From Algimonas arctica (GTDB taxonomy: Bacteria; Pseudomonadota; Alphaproteobacteria; Caulobacterales; Maricaulaceae), in the NCBI RefSeq assembly GCF_014652695.1, contig NZ_BMZH01000001.1:62001-126000 (forward strand): a stretch of 64,000 nt of DNA, given 5' to 3'. The notes under the pieces are model-generated. The model was not told the origin of the DNA and did not search any database. It saw nothing but the letters and a program-made list of their open reading frames with translations. This document shows positions 35,060 through 44,484 of this stretch, piece after piece. The first letter of the stretch is position 1. The number at the start of each line of letters is the position of its first letter. Both the position numbers and the translations under genes were made by a program.

Positions 35060-35404
35060 ATGTCCGCACGCATATTTCAAATATTGGTCGGTCTTGTTGC
35101 GATTTCTTTTGCGGTCATATTTACCGTTATCGTCGGTCCGGCGCTCATCGCGGATTCGGATCCCGTTGCAGGCGCCCTCGCGGGATTCGTTAATCCCTAT
35201 GCGTCCGGTTATGCGTTGGACACGATCCTCTGCGGACTGATCCTGACAATCTGGATTCTTTATGAGCGGAAAGCCTTAGGCATTCGCCATGGCTGGATTT
35301 GTATTCTATTAGGGCTTGTCCCCGGCGTAGCGGTCGGCTTCGGCCTCTACCTTATTTTGCGCTTCCGACAGTTGCGCGACCAGACACAGACGAAAGCCGT
35401 ATAA
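35060..35404 (+). CDS. DUF2834-like membrane protein
   Basis: A 114-residue membrane protein from the ATG of [11 protein letters not shown] (an ATG 21 bases upstream is less likely). It has three hydrophobic segments (about 4-27, 52-68, 77-97) and the motif [24 protein letters not shown], which resembles DUF2834 proteins. It ends with [15 protein letters not shown]. Its stop overlaps the pdhC start (TAATG), so its translation is coupled to E2. Function unknown. Confidence 0.6.
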   Translation: MSARIFQILVGLVAISFAVIFTVIVGPALIADSDPVAGALAGFVNPYASGYALDTILCGLILTIWILYERKALGIRHGWICILLGLVPGVAVGFGLYLILRFRQLRDQTQTKAV

Positions 35405-36729
35405 TGCCTATTGAAATTCTCATGCCCGCGCTATCTCCAACGATGGAGGAAGGCACACTGGCCCAGTGGCTCGTCAAAGAAGGCGATACGGTCGCGTCGG
35501 GTGATGTGCTGGCTGAAATCGAAACGGATAAAGCGACGATGGAAGTCGAAGCTGTGGATGAGGGGGTCATCGCGAAACTTCTCGTTCCCGGTGGCACGGA
35601 AGGCGTGAAGGTCAACGCGCCGATTGCGATCTTGCTGGAAGAGGGCGAGGACGAAAGCGCGCTGGACGGGTATAGTGTTGGGGGAGCGAAGGCTGCTGAT
35701 GACGGAGAGAAGACGGACAAGGCCCCGGCAATAAATGCCGGGGACGAGACGTCTAAGCCGTCCCCGGCCCCTGTGGCCGGGGCCTCATCCGGTGAAGACC
35801 GGATATTCGCGTCACCCCTCGCCAAACGTATCGCCAAAGACGCCGGACTCGACCTTTCGTCGATCTCTGGCTCCGGCCCGAACGGTCGCATCGTAAAAGC
35901 CGATGTTGAGAAAGCGCAGAGCGCGCCAAAATCCGCGCCTAAAGCGGCCGCAGCGCCACAACCCACACCGTCGACATCGACAGAAGTCGGCTTGCCGCGG
36001 GCGGGCGGCGCAGAGATGCTCACCAAAATGGGTGTCCCACCAGAAAGCTACCGTCTGGAACCACTCGACGGGGTTCAGAAAGTTATCGCGCGCCGCTTGA
36101 CCAGTTCCAACGTTAATGTGCCGGACTTCCCGCTGACGATTGATTGCGAAATCGACGCGCTGCTCGCGATGCGCAAAGAGCTGAACGGACAAGCGCCTGA
36201 GGGCATTAAGATTAGCGTCAATGACATGCTGATCCGCGCCTGCGCGCTGTCCCTTAAGGCACTGCCGGAGACAAATGCGAGCTATACGGATGACGGGATT
36301 GCCTATCACCATAATGCCGATGTTGCCGTGGCCGTCGCCAGCGATCGCGGGTTAATTACGCCGATTGTGCGTCAGGCTGAGAACAAAGGCTTGTCGATGA
36401 TTTCGGACGAGATGAAAGATCTCGCCACCCGCGCCCGGGATGGAAAACTCAAGCCGCAAGAATATCAGGGCGGCAGTTTCTCGATCTCTAACCTCGGGAT
36501 GATGGGCATCCGCGAATTTGGCTCAATCATCAATGAACCGCACGGCATGATCTTGTCTGTTGGGGCCGGTGAACCCCGCGCCGTTGTCAAAGACGGCGCC
36601 CTTGCGATTGCCACGGTCATGACAGTGACGCTGACCTGCGATCACCGTGTGGTGGACGGGGCCGCGGGCGCGCGTTGGTTGCAACACTTCAAAGGACTGA
36701 TCCAGAACCCTCTGACAATGATGTTGTAA
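35404..36729 (+). CDS. pdhC: Dihydrolipoamide acetyltransferase (E2 of pyruvate dehydrogenase)
   Basis: The core of the complex, moving acetyl from lipoyl to CoA. The 441-residue protein has one lipoyl domain (K43 in [12 protein letters not shown]), a linker, the E3/E1-binding domain ([20 protein letters not shown], about 140-160), a second Ala/Pro linker, and the catalytic domain ending with [14 protein letters not shown] (H414, D418). The last codons, ATG-TTG-TAA, begin an imperfect tandem repeat that continues past the stop. Confidence 0.96.
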   Translation: MPIEILMPALSPTMEEGTLAQWLVKEGDTVASGDVLAEIETDKATMEVEAVDEGVIAKLLVPGGTEGVKVNAPIAILLEEGEDESALDGYSVGGAKAADDGEKTDKAPAINAGDETSKPSPAPVAGASSGEDRIFASPLAKRIAKDAGLDLSSISGSGPNGRIVKADVEKAQSAPKSAPKAAAAPQPTPSTSTEVGLPRAGGAEMLTKMGVPPESYRLEPLDGVQKVIARRLTSSNVNVPDFPLTIDCEIDALLAMRKELNGQAPEGIKISVNDMLIRACALSLKALPETNASYTDDGIAYHHNADVAVAVASDRGLITPIVRQAENKGLSMISDEMKDLATRARDGKLKPQEYQGGSFSISNLGMMGIREFGSIINEPHGMILSVGAGEPRAVVKDGALAIATVMTVTLTCDHRVVDGAAGARWLQHFKGLIQNPLTMML

Positions 36730-36776
36730 AGGCGGGGATGTTGTAAGGGCGGATGTTGTAGGGCTGGGGATGCTGT
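36720..36776 (+). repeat. Imperfect tandem repeat spanning the pdhC stop codon
   Basis: GATGTTGTAA (36720) recurs as GATGTTGTAA (36737), GATGTTGTAG (36752) and GATGCTGTCA (36769), each followed by a G-rich spacer, with periods of 17, 15 and 17 bases. The first copy contains the pdhC stop. Confidence 0.75.
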
Positions 36777-36861
36777 CAGCAGTTTTCCCCTCACGGTTGT
36801 GCCGGGTTGAGAGATTTCGCGCGCGGTCCTATTTTGGCACACGTGTTTCGTCGGAGCCCAG

Positions 36862-37620
36862 ATGGTGCTTAAATTTCTAACGGCTGGAGTGATCTCCGCC
36901 ATCCTTGCGGGTGGCGCGATGTATCTTGCCATGGACGAAGATATGCTGGCGCAGTTGCGCGCCGATACGCAGCGCGCGCGGACAACAGACACGATCCCAG
37001 AACTCAGGCGCAATGCGGAAACGTCCACTGAAACCGGGACTGTCGTTGATCGGTTGCTCGGACGGGATGGTGTCTCTCGTGAGGCTGACGCGCCAAATGC
37101 CGATTCATCCGCCAATGACGATGGCGCGCCTATAGACGCCACGCTTTCCGAAACGCAGCCCGTCGAATCACCGAGTCGCGTGGGCCGTACCGTCGAAGAT
37201 GGCTCGCCTAAGCGCGGCTGGCTCGATGATTTCCTCCCGCAGCGTGACACGGTGACGACCCCAATTCCCGTCGTGCGCGAACCCGATGCGCCGCGCCCGG
37301 TTGATCCGGCTGTATTTGAGACGCTGATCGCGCAGGCGGCTTTGGTCGAAATTGTCGATGCGCGCGATGATGCCTATTTCAACATTCTCAATTTCTCATT
37401 GGCGGAGGGACGGTATGAAATTGCCGCCGGTTTGGTCGCAAATCTGTCGTCACCAGAGCTGCGGGACACGGCGCGCCAACGCATCGGCATTAGCCACGCG
37501 CAAGCCGGACGCATGGATCAAGCGTTTGCTGTTTTGGACGATATTGAGATCAAAGAGCTGACCGATCCGATCCGTTTGGAAATTATCCGGTCTGTCACGA
37601 TGAGCCGCCAACCCGGCTAG
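36862..37620 (+). CDS. Membrane-anchored hypothetical protein with TPR-like C-terminus
   Basis: A 252-residue protein after a GGAG ribosome site. It has an N-terminal hydrophobic anchor (FLTAGVISAILAGGAMYLAM, about 4-23), then a long polar, acidic, probably disordered region (about 30-145). The helical C-terminal part (FSLAEGRYEIAAGLVANLSS, RIGISHAQAGRMDQAFAVLDD) looks like tetratricopeptide-type repeats. No family recognised. It lies between pdhC and lpdA in the same direction, but with gaps of 132 and 64 bases, so it may have its own promoter. Confidence 0.65.
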   Translation: MVLKFLTAGVISAILAGGAMYLAMDEDMLAQLRADTQRARTTDTIPELRRNAETSTETGTVVDRLLGRDGVSREADAPNADSSANDDGAPIDATLSETQPVESPSRVGRTVEDGSPKRGWLDDFLPQRDTVTTPIPVVREPDAPRPVDPAVFETLIAQAALVEIVDARDDAYFNILNFSLAEGRYEIAAGLVANLSSPELRDTARQRIGISHAQAGRMDQAFAVLDDIEIKELTDPIRLEIIRSVTMSRQPG

Positions 37621-37684
37621 CTAATTCCCCGCGACTCTGCCAAAGTGTCAGCGCTTTAAACCATCGTTTTCATGGGATTTTTTC

Positions 37685-39070
37685 ATGGCAGATTTCGACG
37701 TCATCATCATCGGCTCCGGACCTGGCGGCTATGTTACCGCTATTCGGGCGAGTCAGCTCGGTTTGAAGACTGCGATTATCGAAAAAGCGGAGTTGGGCGG
37801 CGTCTGTCTGAACTGGGGCTGTATCCCGACGAAGGCGATGCTGCGCTCCGCGGAAGTCTATCACAATATGCAACATGCGTCCGCTTACGGCCTATCGGCT
37901 GAGACGGGCTATGATTTAAAAGCTATCGTCAAACGGTCGCGGGATATTGCCGGGCAGCTCTCGGCCGGCGTCAAACACCTGATGAAGAAGAATAAAATTA
38001 CGGTCATCAGCGGTCACGCCTCCCTTAAAAAAGGCAAACCCGCACCGACGGTCGTCGTTGATGGCAAAGATTACACCGCCGACCACGTCATTCTGGCGAC
38101 GGGCGCGCGGGCGCGGGTAATCCCACCCGCCGGGCTGGAACCCGACGGCAAGTTCATTTGGACTGCACGCGAAGCGATGACTCCCGATACAATTCCCGAG
38201 CGTTTGCTCGTCATTGGATCCGGGGCCATCGGAATGGAATTTGCGAGTTTCTTCTCGGCATTTGGCGCGAAAACGACCGTCGTCGAGATGATGGACCGGA
38301 TTTTGCCTGCTGAAGACGCCGAGGTGTCAGCCTTTGCGCAGAAACAGTTTGAAAAACGGGGGCTCACGTTCCGCTTGAACTCGCAAGCCTCGATTAAAAC
38401 CGGGGCGAAATCTGTCACGGCGACATTCACGAAAGACGGTAAAACAGAGACGGCGGATTTTGACCGCGTTATTCTTGCGGTCGGAATTGTCGGTAATGTC
38501 GAAGACATGGGGCTGGAAGACGTCGGTGTCAAAATCGATCGGACTCATATTGAGACGGATGAATTTTCGCGCACCGGCGTGCCGGGTCTCTACGCGATTG
38601 GCGACGTCACGGGTGCGCCGTGGCTGGCGCACAAGGCCTCACATGAAGGCATTATCTGTATTGAGAAAATTGCTGGGGGATCGCCGCATCCGCTCGATCC
38701 GAATCGTATTCCGGGTTGCACCTATTGTCACCCGCAAGTCGCCAGCGTTGGCCACACTGAAGCTCAAGCAAAAGAGGCGGGTTATGACGTCAAAGTCGGC
38801 AAGTTCCCCTTCGTTGGCAATGGCAAGGCGATTGCGCTCGGCGAACCGGAAGGCTTTGTAAAGACGGTGTTTGACGCCAAGACAGGTGAACTCCTCGGCG
38901 CGCATATGATCGGCACGGAAGTGACCGAACTGATCCAAGGGTACGCTATCGCGCAGACCTTAGAGACCACGGAACAAGAACTGATCGAGACCGTATTCCC
39001 GCACCCAACCCTGTCTGAGATGATGCACGAAGCGACTCTGTCCGCCTATGGCCGCACTATTCATTTTTAG
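37685..39070 (+). CDS. lpdA: Dihydrolipoyl dehydrogenase (E3)
   Basis: A flavoprotein that reoxidises dihydrolipoyl groups of the 2-oxoacid dehydrogenases with NAD. The 461-residue protein has the FAD motif IIIGSGPGGYVTAI (7-20), the redox disulfide GGVCLNWGC (C41, C46), the NAD motif VIGSGAIGMEFASFF, GDVTGAPWLAHKA, and the C-terminal active-site HPTLSEMM. Its stop overlaps the end of the convergent acyltransferase gene. Confidence 0.97.
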   Translation: MADFDVIIIGSGPGGYVTAIRASQLGLKTAIIEKAELGGVCLNWGCIPTKAMLRSAEVYHNMQHASAYGLSAETGYDLKAIVKRSRDIAGQLSAGVKHLMKKNKITVISGHASLKKGKPAPTVVVDGKDYTADHVILATGARARVIPPAGLEPDGKFIWTAREAMTPDTIPERLLVIGSGAIGMEFASFFSAFGAKTTVVEMMDRILPAEDAEVSAFAQKQFEKRGLTFRLNSQASIKTGAKSVTATFTKDGKTETADFDRVILAVGIVGNVEDMGLEDVGVKIDRTHIETDEFSRTGVPGLYAIGDVTGAPWLAHKASHEGIICIEKIAGGSPHPLDPNRIPGCTYCHPQVASVGHTEAQAKEAGYDVKVGKFPFVGNGKAIALGEPEGFVKTVFDAKTGELLGAHMIGTEVTELIQGYAIAQTLETTEQELIETVFPHPTLSEMMHEATLSAYGRTIHF

Positions 39071-40185
39071 TCGAGGAGCACGGCCGTTTTGTCGAAACTA
39101 GGCTGGCTGCGTCCAAAGCGGAGCCATGCCCCGAACGGTTTTTTATAGGCCAGCATCGGTTTCTCAACGAAGGTCCATGAGAGCCATGCCAGTCCGACGA
39201 CAACGGGTAAGCTAAACATGAATAAGCTCAACACTGTTGCGTTGGGCAACAGGCCGATGATGACTTGCATCACGACCCAATGGTAGATGTAAATGCCATA
39301 GGATAAGTCCGTTACACGTTGCATCCATGCGAATTTCGGCGCTTTGACATAAGCCACCCAAATTACGAAGCACGCAAGCATCAGGTTTGCGGTCACTTCG
39401 ACCATGGGCGTGTCTCTTAATATCCAAGAGAGTGCGGCGAGGGCTGGAATGGCGATCCAGTGGACACGGATCACGTCTCGGTAGGCGTAAATCATTGCGC
39501 CCAAACCATAGGCGATCCCAAACCGTGTCGCGCTTTCGGTTGTCGCGGGCAAGCTTTCAAAAAGACCAAAGTTTTGACCAGCGATCCAGACCAAACTGGG
39601 AATGACAAATTGTGCCAGCACCATCCATTTCCGGCGAAGGAATCCGAGGGAAAAGGCTAGGAATGTCGCAATGTAGCAAAGCACTTCATAGCGCAGGGTC
39701 CAAAGGGGGGCAGAGCCGTATTGTTCGCCATTGGCCGTGAATACACCGGGTAAAATCATATCCGTGTCGTAAAATGTCAGCACTTTAAAAGGCTGCATCC
39801 AGACATCCTTATGCGTTAGGTAATCAAGCAGCGGCAAGGTCGTCATGAACGTGCCAACGACCAACGCGACGAACAGCATATGCACGACGAGAGCAGGCAT
39901 AATCCTAAGCGAGCGTGCGGCTAAAAAGGCTGGGACATCACCGCGGTAAAGTATGGATTTTGTGACAAGAAGTCCGCTCGCAATAAAGAACATGTTCACG
40001 GCCAGATAGCTAAACGTATAGTGTAGGAAAACGTGCGGTTCGCTATCGCCATTCCCGGCTTGGACGGCGAAGGCATGTCCCACCATCACAAGCAAAGCGA
40101 AAATCAAACGTAAGGGCGTGAAGAAATTATCATGCCCATCCCGAATTTTGACGGGTGTCGATTGTTTTAACATGGTGTGTGCCAT
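39067..40185 (-). CDS. Acyltransferase-3 family membrane protein
   Basis: A 372-residue integral membrane O-acyltransferase. It has the family N-terminus FTPLRLIFALLVMVGHAFAV with the conserved His, followed by HYTFSYLAVNMFFIASGLLV and about ten membrane helices. Members acetylate or succinylate surface sugars, peptidoglycan or lipids. I chose ATG 40185 (MAHTMLK); an upstream ATG at 40290 would overlap the divergent SDR gene. Its target cannot be told from context. Confidence 0.82.
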   Translation of the reverse strand: MAHTMLKQSTPVKIRDGHDNFFTPLRLIFALLVMVGHAFAVQAGNGDSEPHVFLHYTFSYLAVNMFFIASGLLVTKSILYRGDVPAFLAARSLRIMPALVVHMLFVALVVGTFMTTLPLLDYLTHKDVWMQPFKVLTFYDTDMILPGVFTANGEQYGSAPLWTLRYEVLCYIATFLAFSLGFLRRKWMVLAQFVIPSLVWIAGQNFGLFESLPATTESATRFGIAYGLGAMIYAYRDVIRVHWIAIPALAALSWILRDTPMVEVTANLMLACFVIWVAYVKAPKFAWMQRVTDLSYGIYIYHWVVMQVIIGLLPNATVLSLFMFSLPVVVGLAWLSWTFVEKPMLAYKKPFGAWLRFGRSQPSFDKTAVLLD

Positions 40186-40245
40186 TCTTTTACGTCTTAG
40201 ATTAAGTCCTTTAAAATATGCATAATCCGCGCCGTTATTCGCTTG

Positions 40246-40268
40246 GTAGGCGAGTGAACTGCGCCTAC
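40246..40268. promoter_or_regulatory. Inverted repeat in the acyltransferase/SDR divergent region
   Basis: GTAGGCG (40246-40252) and CGCCTAC (40262-40268) are perfect arms around nine bases, 12 bases before the SDR ATG. Candidate operator. Confidence 0.35.
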
Positions 40269-40280
40269 GGTTAATACCTG

Positions 40281-41237
40281 ATGAATCCAAAACCTCTCTT
40301 TAAGTCTGTCAAATCGGGTTGGACTCCGGATCGCGTCGGCGATCAATCCGGCAAGACGATCCTGATTACGGGGGGGAATTCCGGAATTGGGCTGGAAGCG
40401 GCAAAGATTCTCGCCAGCAAAGGCGCAGACATTTTATTATGTGCACGGACAGCGCGCAAAGGCGACGCCGCGGTGGCTGAGGTCAATGCGTTGGGCGGCG
40501 GCAAGGCCCGATTGGTTCTGCTCGACCTTGCGGATATGGCGTCAATCCACGCCTGCGCACAGACGGTTGCCTCGATCGTGGATCGGCTTGACGTCTTGAT
40601 CAATAATGCGGGTGTGATGCAAACGCCCAGAATGACGACGAGTGATGGCTTTGAGTTACAACTCGGAACCAATCATCTCGGTCATTTCCTGCTCAATGGA
40701 TTATTGTTCCCGCTTGTCGAAAAGGCCAATGGCCGCATCGTGACAGTGTCGTCCATTGCCCACAAATTTGGACGGCTTAACCTCAATGACCTGATGTATG
40801 CCAAAGGCCGCTATAATCCGTCTATTGCCTATGGTCAGAGCAAGCTTGCCAATATTGTCTATGCCTTTGAACTGCAGCGGCGATTGGACGCCGCCGGGAG
40901 TGATGTCACCAGCTATGCCGTACATCCCGGCTATTCCGATACAGCGTTACAGAGTTCGGGTCCGAAAGGGCTGCTTAATCTGTTCTATAAACCGTTGAAT
41001 GCGCTCTTGGCGCAGCCGGCAAAATATGGCGCCTATCCGACAGTGTTAGCGGCGGTAGAGCCCAAGGCGCGTCCGGGCGGCTATTATGGACCGACGCGGT
41101 TCCAAGATATGCGCGGCCCGGTGGGGGATAGTGCGGTTCACCCCAAAGCGTTGCGAGAAGACAAAGCCCGGACACTTTGGGCGTTGAGCGAGGACTTAGT
41201 CAGTTTCGATTGGTCGACTGTTCTTAAAACCGCATAG
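40281..41237 (+). CDS. Short-chain dehydrogenase/reductase
   Basis: A 318-residue classical SDR with the nucleotide motif TGGNSGIG (30-37), NNAGVM, a serine in [13 protein letters not shown] and the catalytic Y184/K188 in [13 protein letters not shown]. It resembles the retinol-dehydrogenase/WW-domain-oxidoreductase-like subgroup (the SSIAH and GYSDTALQ segments). The substrate is unknown. I considered whether it could be the missing 3-ketosphinganine/ceramide reductase; nothing in its location supports that. Confidence 0.8.
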   Translation: MNPKPLFKSVKSGWTPDRVGDQSGKTILITGGNSGIGLEAAKILASKGADILLCARTARKGDAAVAEVNALGGGKARLVLLDLADMASIHACAQTVASIVDRLDVLINNAGVMQTPRMTTSDGFELQLGTNHLGHFLLNGLLFPLVEKANGRIVTVSSIAHKFGRLNLNDLMYAKGRYNPSIAYGQSKLANIVYAFELQRRLDAAGSDVTSYAVHPGYSDTALQSSGPKGLLNLFYKPLNALLAQPAKYGAYPTVLAAVEPKARPGGYYGPTRFQDMRGPVGDSAVHPKALREDKARTLWALSEDLVSFDWSTVLKTA

Positions 41238-41295
41238 ACGCAACCCGCATTCGCCTCTTGTGAATCACGTCCACCCGCGCCAATTAACGCCCATA

Positions 41296-42267
41296 ATGGC
41301 TACTCTTATCGACATCAATAATCGTCCCGCTTTACAGGCGAGGCCGCGACATCCTGAAAAGGCTAATCGGCCTGAAACGGAGGTCCTGCGAAAACCGAAA
41401 TGGATCAGGGTCAAAGCCCCGACGTCTGAAGGCTACGCCAAGACCCGCAAGATTGTAAAAGACAAGGGACTGGTCACGGTCTGCGAAGAAGCGGCCTGTC
41501 CCAATATTGGCGAATGTTGGGAGAAGTCCCACGCGACCTTCATGATCCTTGGTGAAATTTGTACCCGCGCCTGCGCGTTCTGCAATGTCGCGACCGGCTT
41601 GCCGCAAGCGGTCGATGCCTATGAGCCCGGCAAAATCGCGGAAGCGGTGTCGGAGATGAACCTACAGCATGTGGTTATCACGTCGGTTGATCGTGATGAT
41701 TTGGCCGACGGCGGCGCGCAGCATTTTGTCGATGTGATTCACGCCATCCGGGCAAAGTCGCCCAAGACGACAATCGAAATCCTCACACCGGATTTCCTAC
41801 GAAAGGGCGATGCGCCTGATATTGTGATTGATGCGCGGCCTGACGTGTTCAACCATAATTTGGAAACTGTGCCGCGCCTGTATTTGTCGATCCGTCCCGG
41901 TGCGCGCTATTTCCATTCCTTACGCTTGCTCGAAAAGGTCAAGGATCGCGATCCGAGCCAGTTCACCAAGTCTGGCCTGATGGTCGGATTGGGCGAGACG
42001 AAACAAGAAGTCATGCAAGTCATGGATGATATGCGGTCCGCCGGAATCGATTTCTTGACGATTGGCCAATATCTGCAGCCGACGCGTCGCCATGCCAAAT
42101 TGGAACGCTATGTCACGCCCGAAGAATTTAAAGCCTATGAGACGATTGCGCGCGCCAAAGGGTTCCTCATGGTGTCCGCAAGTCCGCTGACACGATCATC
42201 CTACCATGCCGATAGTGACTTCGCGCAGCTTCGTGCGGCCCGCGATGCGCAGGTGGGTAAAGCCTAA
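41296..42267 (+). CDS. lipA: Lipoyl synthase
   Basis: This radical-SAM enzyme inserts two sulfurs into octanoyl groups bound to lipoyl domains such as those of PdhB and PdhC. The 323-residue protein has the auxiliary cluster cysteines C63, C68, C74 ([12 protein letters not shown]) and the radical-SAM cysteines C89, C93, C96 (CTRACAFC), and ends with the RSSYHAD motif that supplies the serine ligand. The ATG of MATLIDIN is chosen. It overlaps the coq10-like gene (TAATG). Confidence 0.97.
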   Translation: MATLIDINNRPALQARPRHPEKANRPETEVLRKPKWIRVKAPTSEGYAKTRKIVKDKGLVTVCEEAACPNIGECWEKSHATFMILGEICTRACAFCNVATGLPQAVDAYEPGKIAEAVSEMNLQHVVITSVDRDDLADGGAQHFVDVIHAIRAKSPKTTIEILTPDFLRKGDAPDIVIDARPDVFNHNLETVPRLYLSIRPGARYFHSLRLLEKVKDRDPSQFTKSGLMVGLGETKQEVMQVMDDMRSAGIDFLTIGQYLQPTRRHAKLERYVTPEEFKAYETIARAKGFLMVSASPLTRSSYHADSDFAQLRAARDAQVGKA

Positions 42268-42794
42268 TGCCAAGCACGCGATTTCTGGAGCGGGTTCCGC
42301 ATTGTCCTGACTGCGTCATGAGCCTTGTGACGAATGTTGAGCGTTACCCGGACTTTATTCCGGCCATGACCGCGCTTCGTAAAACGAAGGACCTAGACGA
42401 TGGGTTCGAAGCCGAAGCCATGATCAACTTCAAAGGTGTGACAGAGACATTCGCGTCACGCATCACAATTGATAAGGTCGCGCGGACTGTCACGGTTCAA
42501 AAATCTAGAAAGGGTGGGGCGGTTAAGGCGCTCCGTAATAATTGGCGTTTCTATGAGATGCCTGATGGCTCAACCTTGATTGATTTTGAAGTTGAAGTCC
42601 GATTAATGTTCCCATTGGAGTCGCTGCTCCGTCAAAAATTCGACAAGGCACGGGTCGTCGTTCGAAATGTCTTTGTGCAACAGGCGCTCGATAATTGCGA
42701 AACAGTGTCGGGCCAGCCGCGTTTGGACTTGGCCGCAGAAGTGACGAAACTTGGCCTCGACTCGCGTCTTATTTACGATCCGCCGCTCGTATAA
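42267..42794 (+). CDS. Coq10/RatA-like START-domain protein
   Basis: A 175-residue SRPBCC/START-fold protein like yeast Coq10, a ubiquinone-binding chaperone. It has VPHCPDCVMSLVTNVERYPDFIPAMTALR at its start, split here as VERYPDFIP and FKGVTETFASRI, and LRNNWRFYEMPDGSTLIDFEVE. Databases often call bacterial members 'RatA toxin', but in alphaproteobacteria ubiquinone function is more plausible. Start codon in TAATG overlap with lipA; its 3' end overlaps convergent pncC by 26 bases. Confidence 0.85.
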   Translation: MPSTRFLERVPHCPDCVMSLVTNVERYPDFIPAMTALRKTKDLDDGFEAEAMINFKGVTETFASRITIDKVARTVTVQKSRKGGAVKALRNNWRFYEMPDGSTLIDFEVEVRLMFPLESLLRQKFDKARVVVRNVFVQQALDNCETVSGQPRLDLAAEVTKLGLDSRLIYDPPLV

Positions 42795-43272
42795 GCATTT
42801 TCATGGCGTGTATGACGGCATAGTCGCGCACCCGATTGCGCGACAGATCAGCAAAGACCGCCGTCTCAGTTAACACGCCACTGTCAGACGCGAGCCCGAA
42901 ACAGACGGTTCCGACAGGTTTTGACGGCGATCCACCCCCTGGACCTGCGACTCCTGTGATGGAGATCGCCAGATCGACGCCCAAGCGCTCTCTCGCGCCA
43001 GCGGCCATCTCGCGCGCTGTGTCTTCGCTTACTGCGCCGTGCGCCCGCAAAGTGTCTGCCGACACGCCAACAAGCTTTTGTTTGAGCGTGTTTGAATAGG
43101 TCAGGAACCCGCCTTGGAAGACGCTTGAGCTGCCGGGCATGGCCGTGATGGCGGCGCCTAACAGTCCGCCTGTGCAGCTTTCAACAACGCCGATTGTGAC
43201 GTCATGGGCTTTGGCTGTCTCCAAGAGGTCTTTTGACAAGCGGAAGATATCGGCGAGGACTGGATCTGTCAT
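42769..43272 (-). CDS. pncC: CinA C-terminal domain protein (nicotinamide-nucleotide amidase)
   Basis: A stand-alone 167-residue CinA C-terminal domain, which deamidates nicotinamide mononucleotide in NAD recycling. It has GVVESCTGGLLGAAIT, the family's active-site segment, and SITGVAGPGGGSPSKPVGTVCFG. The N-terminal MoaB-like half of full CinA is absent, as in PncC. The start overlaps the ispDF stop by four bases. Confidence 0.92.
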   Translation of the reverse strand: MTDPVLADIFRLSKDLLETAKAHDVTIGVVESCTGGLLGAAITAMPGSSSVFQGGFLTYSNTLKQKLVGVSADTLRAHGAVSEDTAREMAAGARERLGVDLAISITGVAGPGGGSPSKPVGTVCFGLASDSGVLTETAVFADLSRNRVRDYAVIHAMKMLIRAADRK

Positions 43273-44420
43273 TTTTGAGTATCCAAAGAGTCCGGAATTT
43301 CCACAGTGGCAAGGGCTTGGGCGGCGATGCCTTCCTTGCGACCGGTGAAGCCGAGCGTTTCCGTTGTGGTGGCTTTAATCGACACGCGTGCGAGGGGCAG
43401 ACCGGTTATCTGCGCCACGCGCGTGCGCATGGCCGCGCGATAAGGCTTTACCTTCGGGTGTTCGCAAATGAGCGTCAGATCAATATGGCGCAGCGTTGCG
43501 CCAACATCTTGGGCCAAACTGATCGCATGGGCGAGGAACCGATCGGAACTCGCCCCTTTCCACTGCGGGTCAGAGGGGGGGAAATGGTCGCCTATATCGC
43601 CCATGGCAACGGCGCCTAAAATGGCGTCTGTGATTGCGTGTAGACCGACATCGGCATCGGAATGACCGACCAGCGTATAGCGGCTCTCGACCTCAATGCC
43701 GCAGAGCCAAAGCGGATCCGTGCTTTCTTCCAGCTTGTGAACATCAAAGCCCGAGCCGGTAACGGTGAAAGTCGTATGAGACAGCATGGCCTCGGCCTTG
43801 GCGAAATCTTCGGGCCACGTCACCTTGAAATTGCGCTCAGATCCCGGCGTGAACGCCAGAGACAGACCCGCGTCCTTGGCGACCGCTATATCGTCATGCG
43901 CCGACGCGTCAGCGGGTAGGGCATCGAATGCGGCCTTGATTTTGGCATAGTTGAAGGCTTGGGGCGTTTGCACACGGTGCAAACGGTCGCGATCAACGGC
44001 GGAGAAATCATCCGCTTTCAATGCATCTGCAATGGGCAGAGCCGGCACAGCCCCGTCATGGGTTTCAAGCGCGTGCAAAAGGGGCTGGATGAGCGCGGTA
44101 TCCAAAAACGGTCGTGCGCCATCATGGATCATAACATTACGCGGCGGTTGATCTGCCAACGCGTCCAATCCGGCGCGCACAGAGGCTGTGCGGGTCGTCC
44201 CACCGACAACGACTGTAATCGCGTCGCTTAAGGTAGCGGCCCGGGTATCATCCGCAGCAACAACGACAATGATGCGGTCAAAGAAACCCGTGTTTGCTGC
44301 ATTATTCAGCGTATGCGCCAGTAGGGGTTTTCCCGCTAACTCTTTATATTGCTTAGGTATATTTCTGCCTGCGCGTTTTCCTCGCCCCGCAGCGACCAAA
44401 ATGAGTGCGCAGTCGGTCAA
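43269..44420 (-). CDS. ispDF: Bifunctional MEP cytidylyltransferase / MEcPP synthase
   Basis: A 383-residue fusion of two MEP-pathway enzymes for isoprenoid precursors. The N-terminal IspD half has LILVAAGRGKRAGRNIPKQY. The IspF half starts near residue 225 with VTGSGFDVHKL (zinc ligands D and H), then VGHSDADVGLHAITDAILG. Such fusions are usual in alphaproteobacteria. The only suitable start is TTG (MTDCALILV), with GGAG ten bases before it. IspDF supplies the carotenoid genes at the end of the window as well as quinones. Confidence 0.95.
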   Translation of the reverse strand: MTDCALILVAAGRGKRAGRNIPKQYKELAGKPLLAHTLNNAANTGFFDRIIVVVAADDTRAATLSDAITVVVGGTTRTASVRAGLDALADQPPRNVMIHDGARPFLDTALIQPLLHALETHDGAVPALPIADALKADDFSAVDRDRLHRVQTPQAFNYAKIKAAFDALPADASAHDDIAVAKDAGLSLAFTPGSERNFKVTWPEDFAKAEAMLSHTTFTVTGSGFDVHKLEESTDPLWLCGIEVESRYTLVGHSDADVGLHAITDAILGAVAMGDIGDHFPPSDPQWKGASSDRFLAHAISLAQDVGATLRHIDLTLICEHPKVKPYRAAMRTRVAQITGLPLARVSIKATTTETLGFTGRKEGIAAQALATVEIPDSLDTQK

Positions 44421-44484
44421 TGTCAGGTGTCTCCGGTGCTGAAATATTGTGCAAAAGCCGACGCTCGGCTAAACCTTCTCTTCC

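Noticed and set aside
40281-41237. SDR as the missing ceramide reductase
   Set aside because: It belongs to a different-looking SDR subgroup and has no sphingolipid neighbours; kept only as a test candidate.
42267-42794. Toxin of a toxin-antitoxin pair (RatA name)
   Set aside because: There is no antitoxin partner; the Coq10-like START domain and position after lipA suit quinone metabolism.
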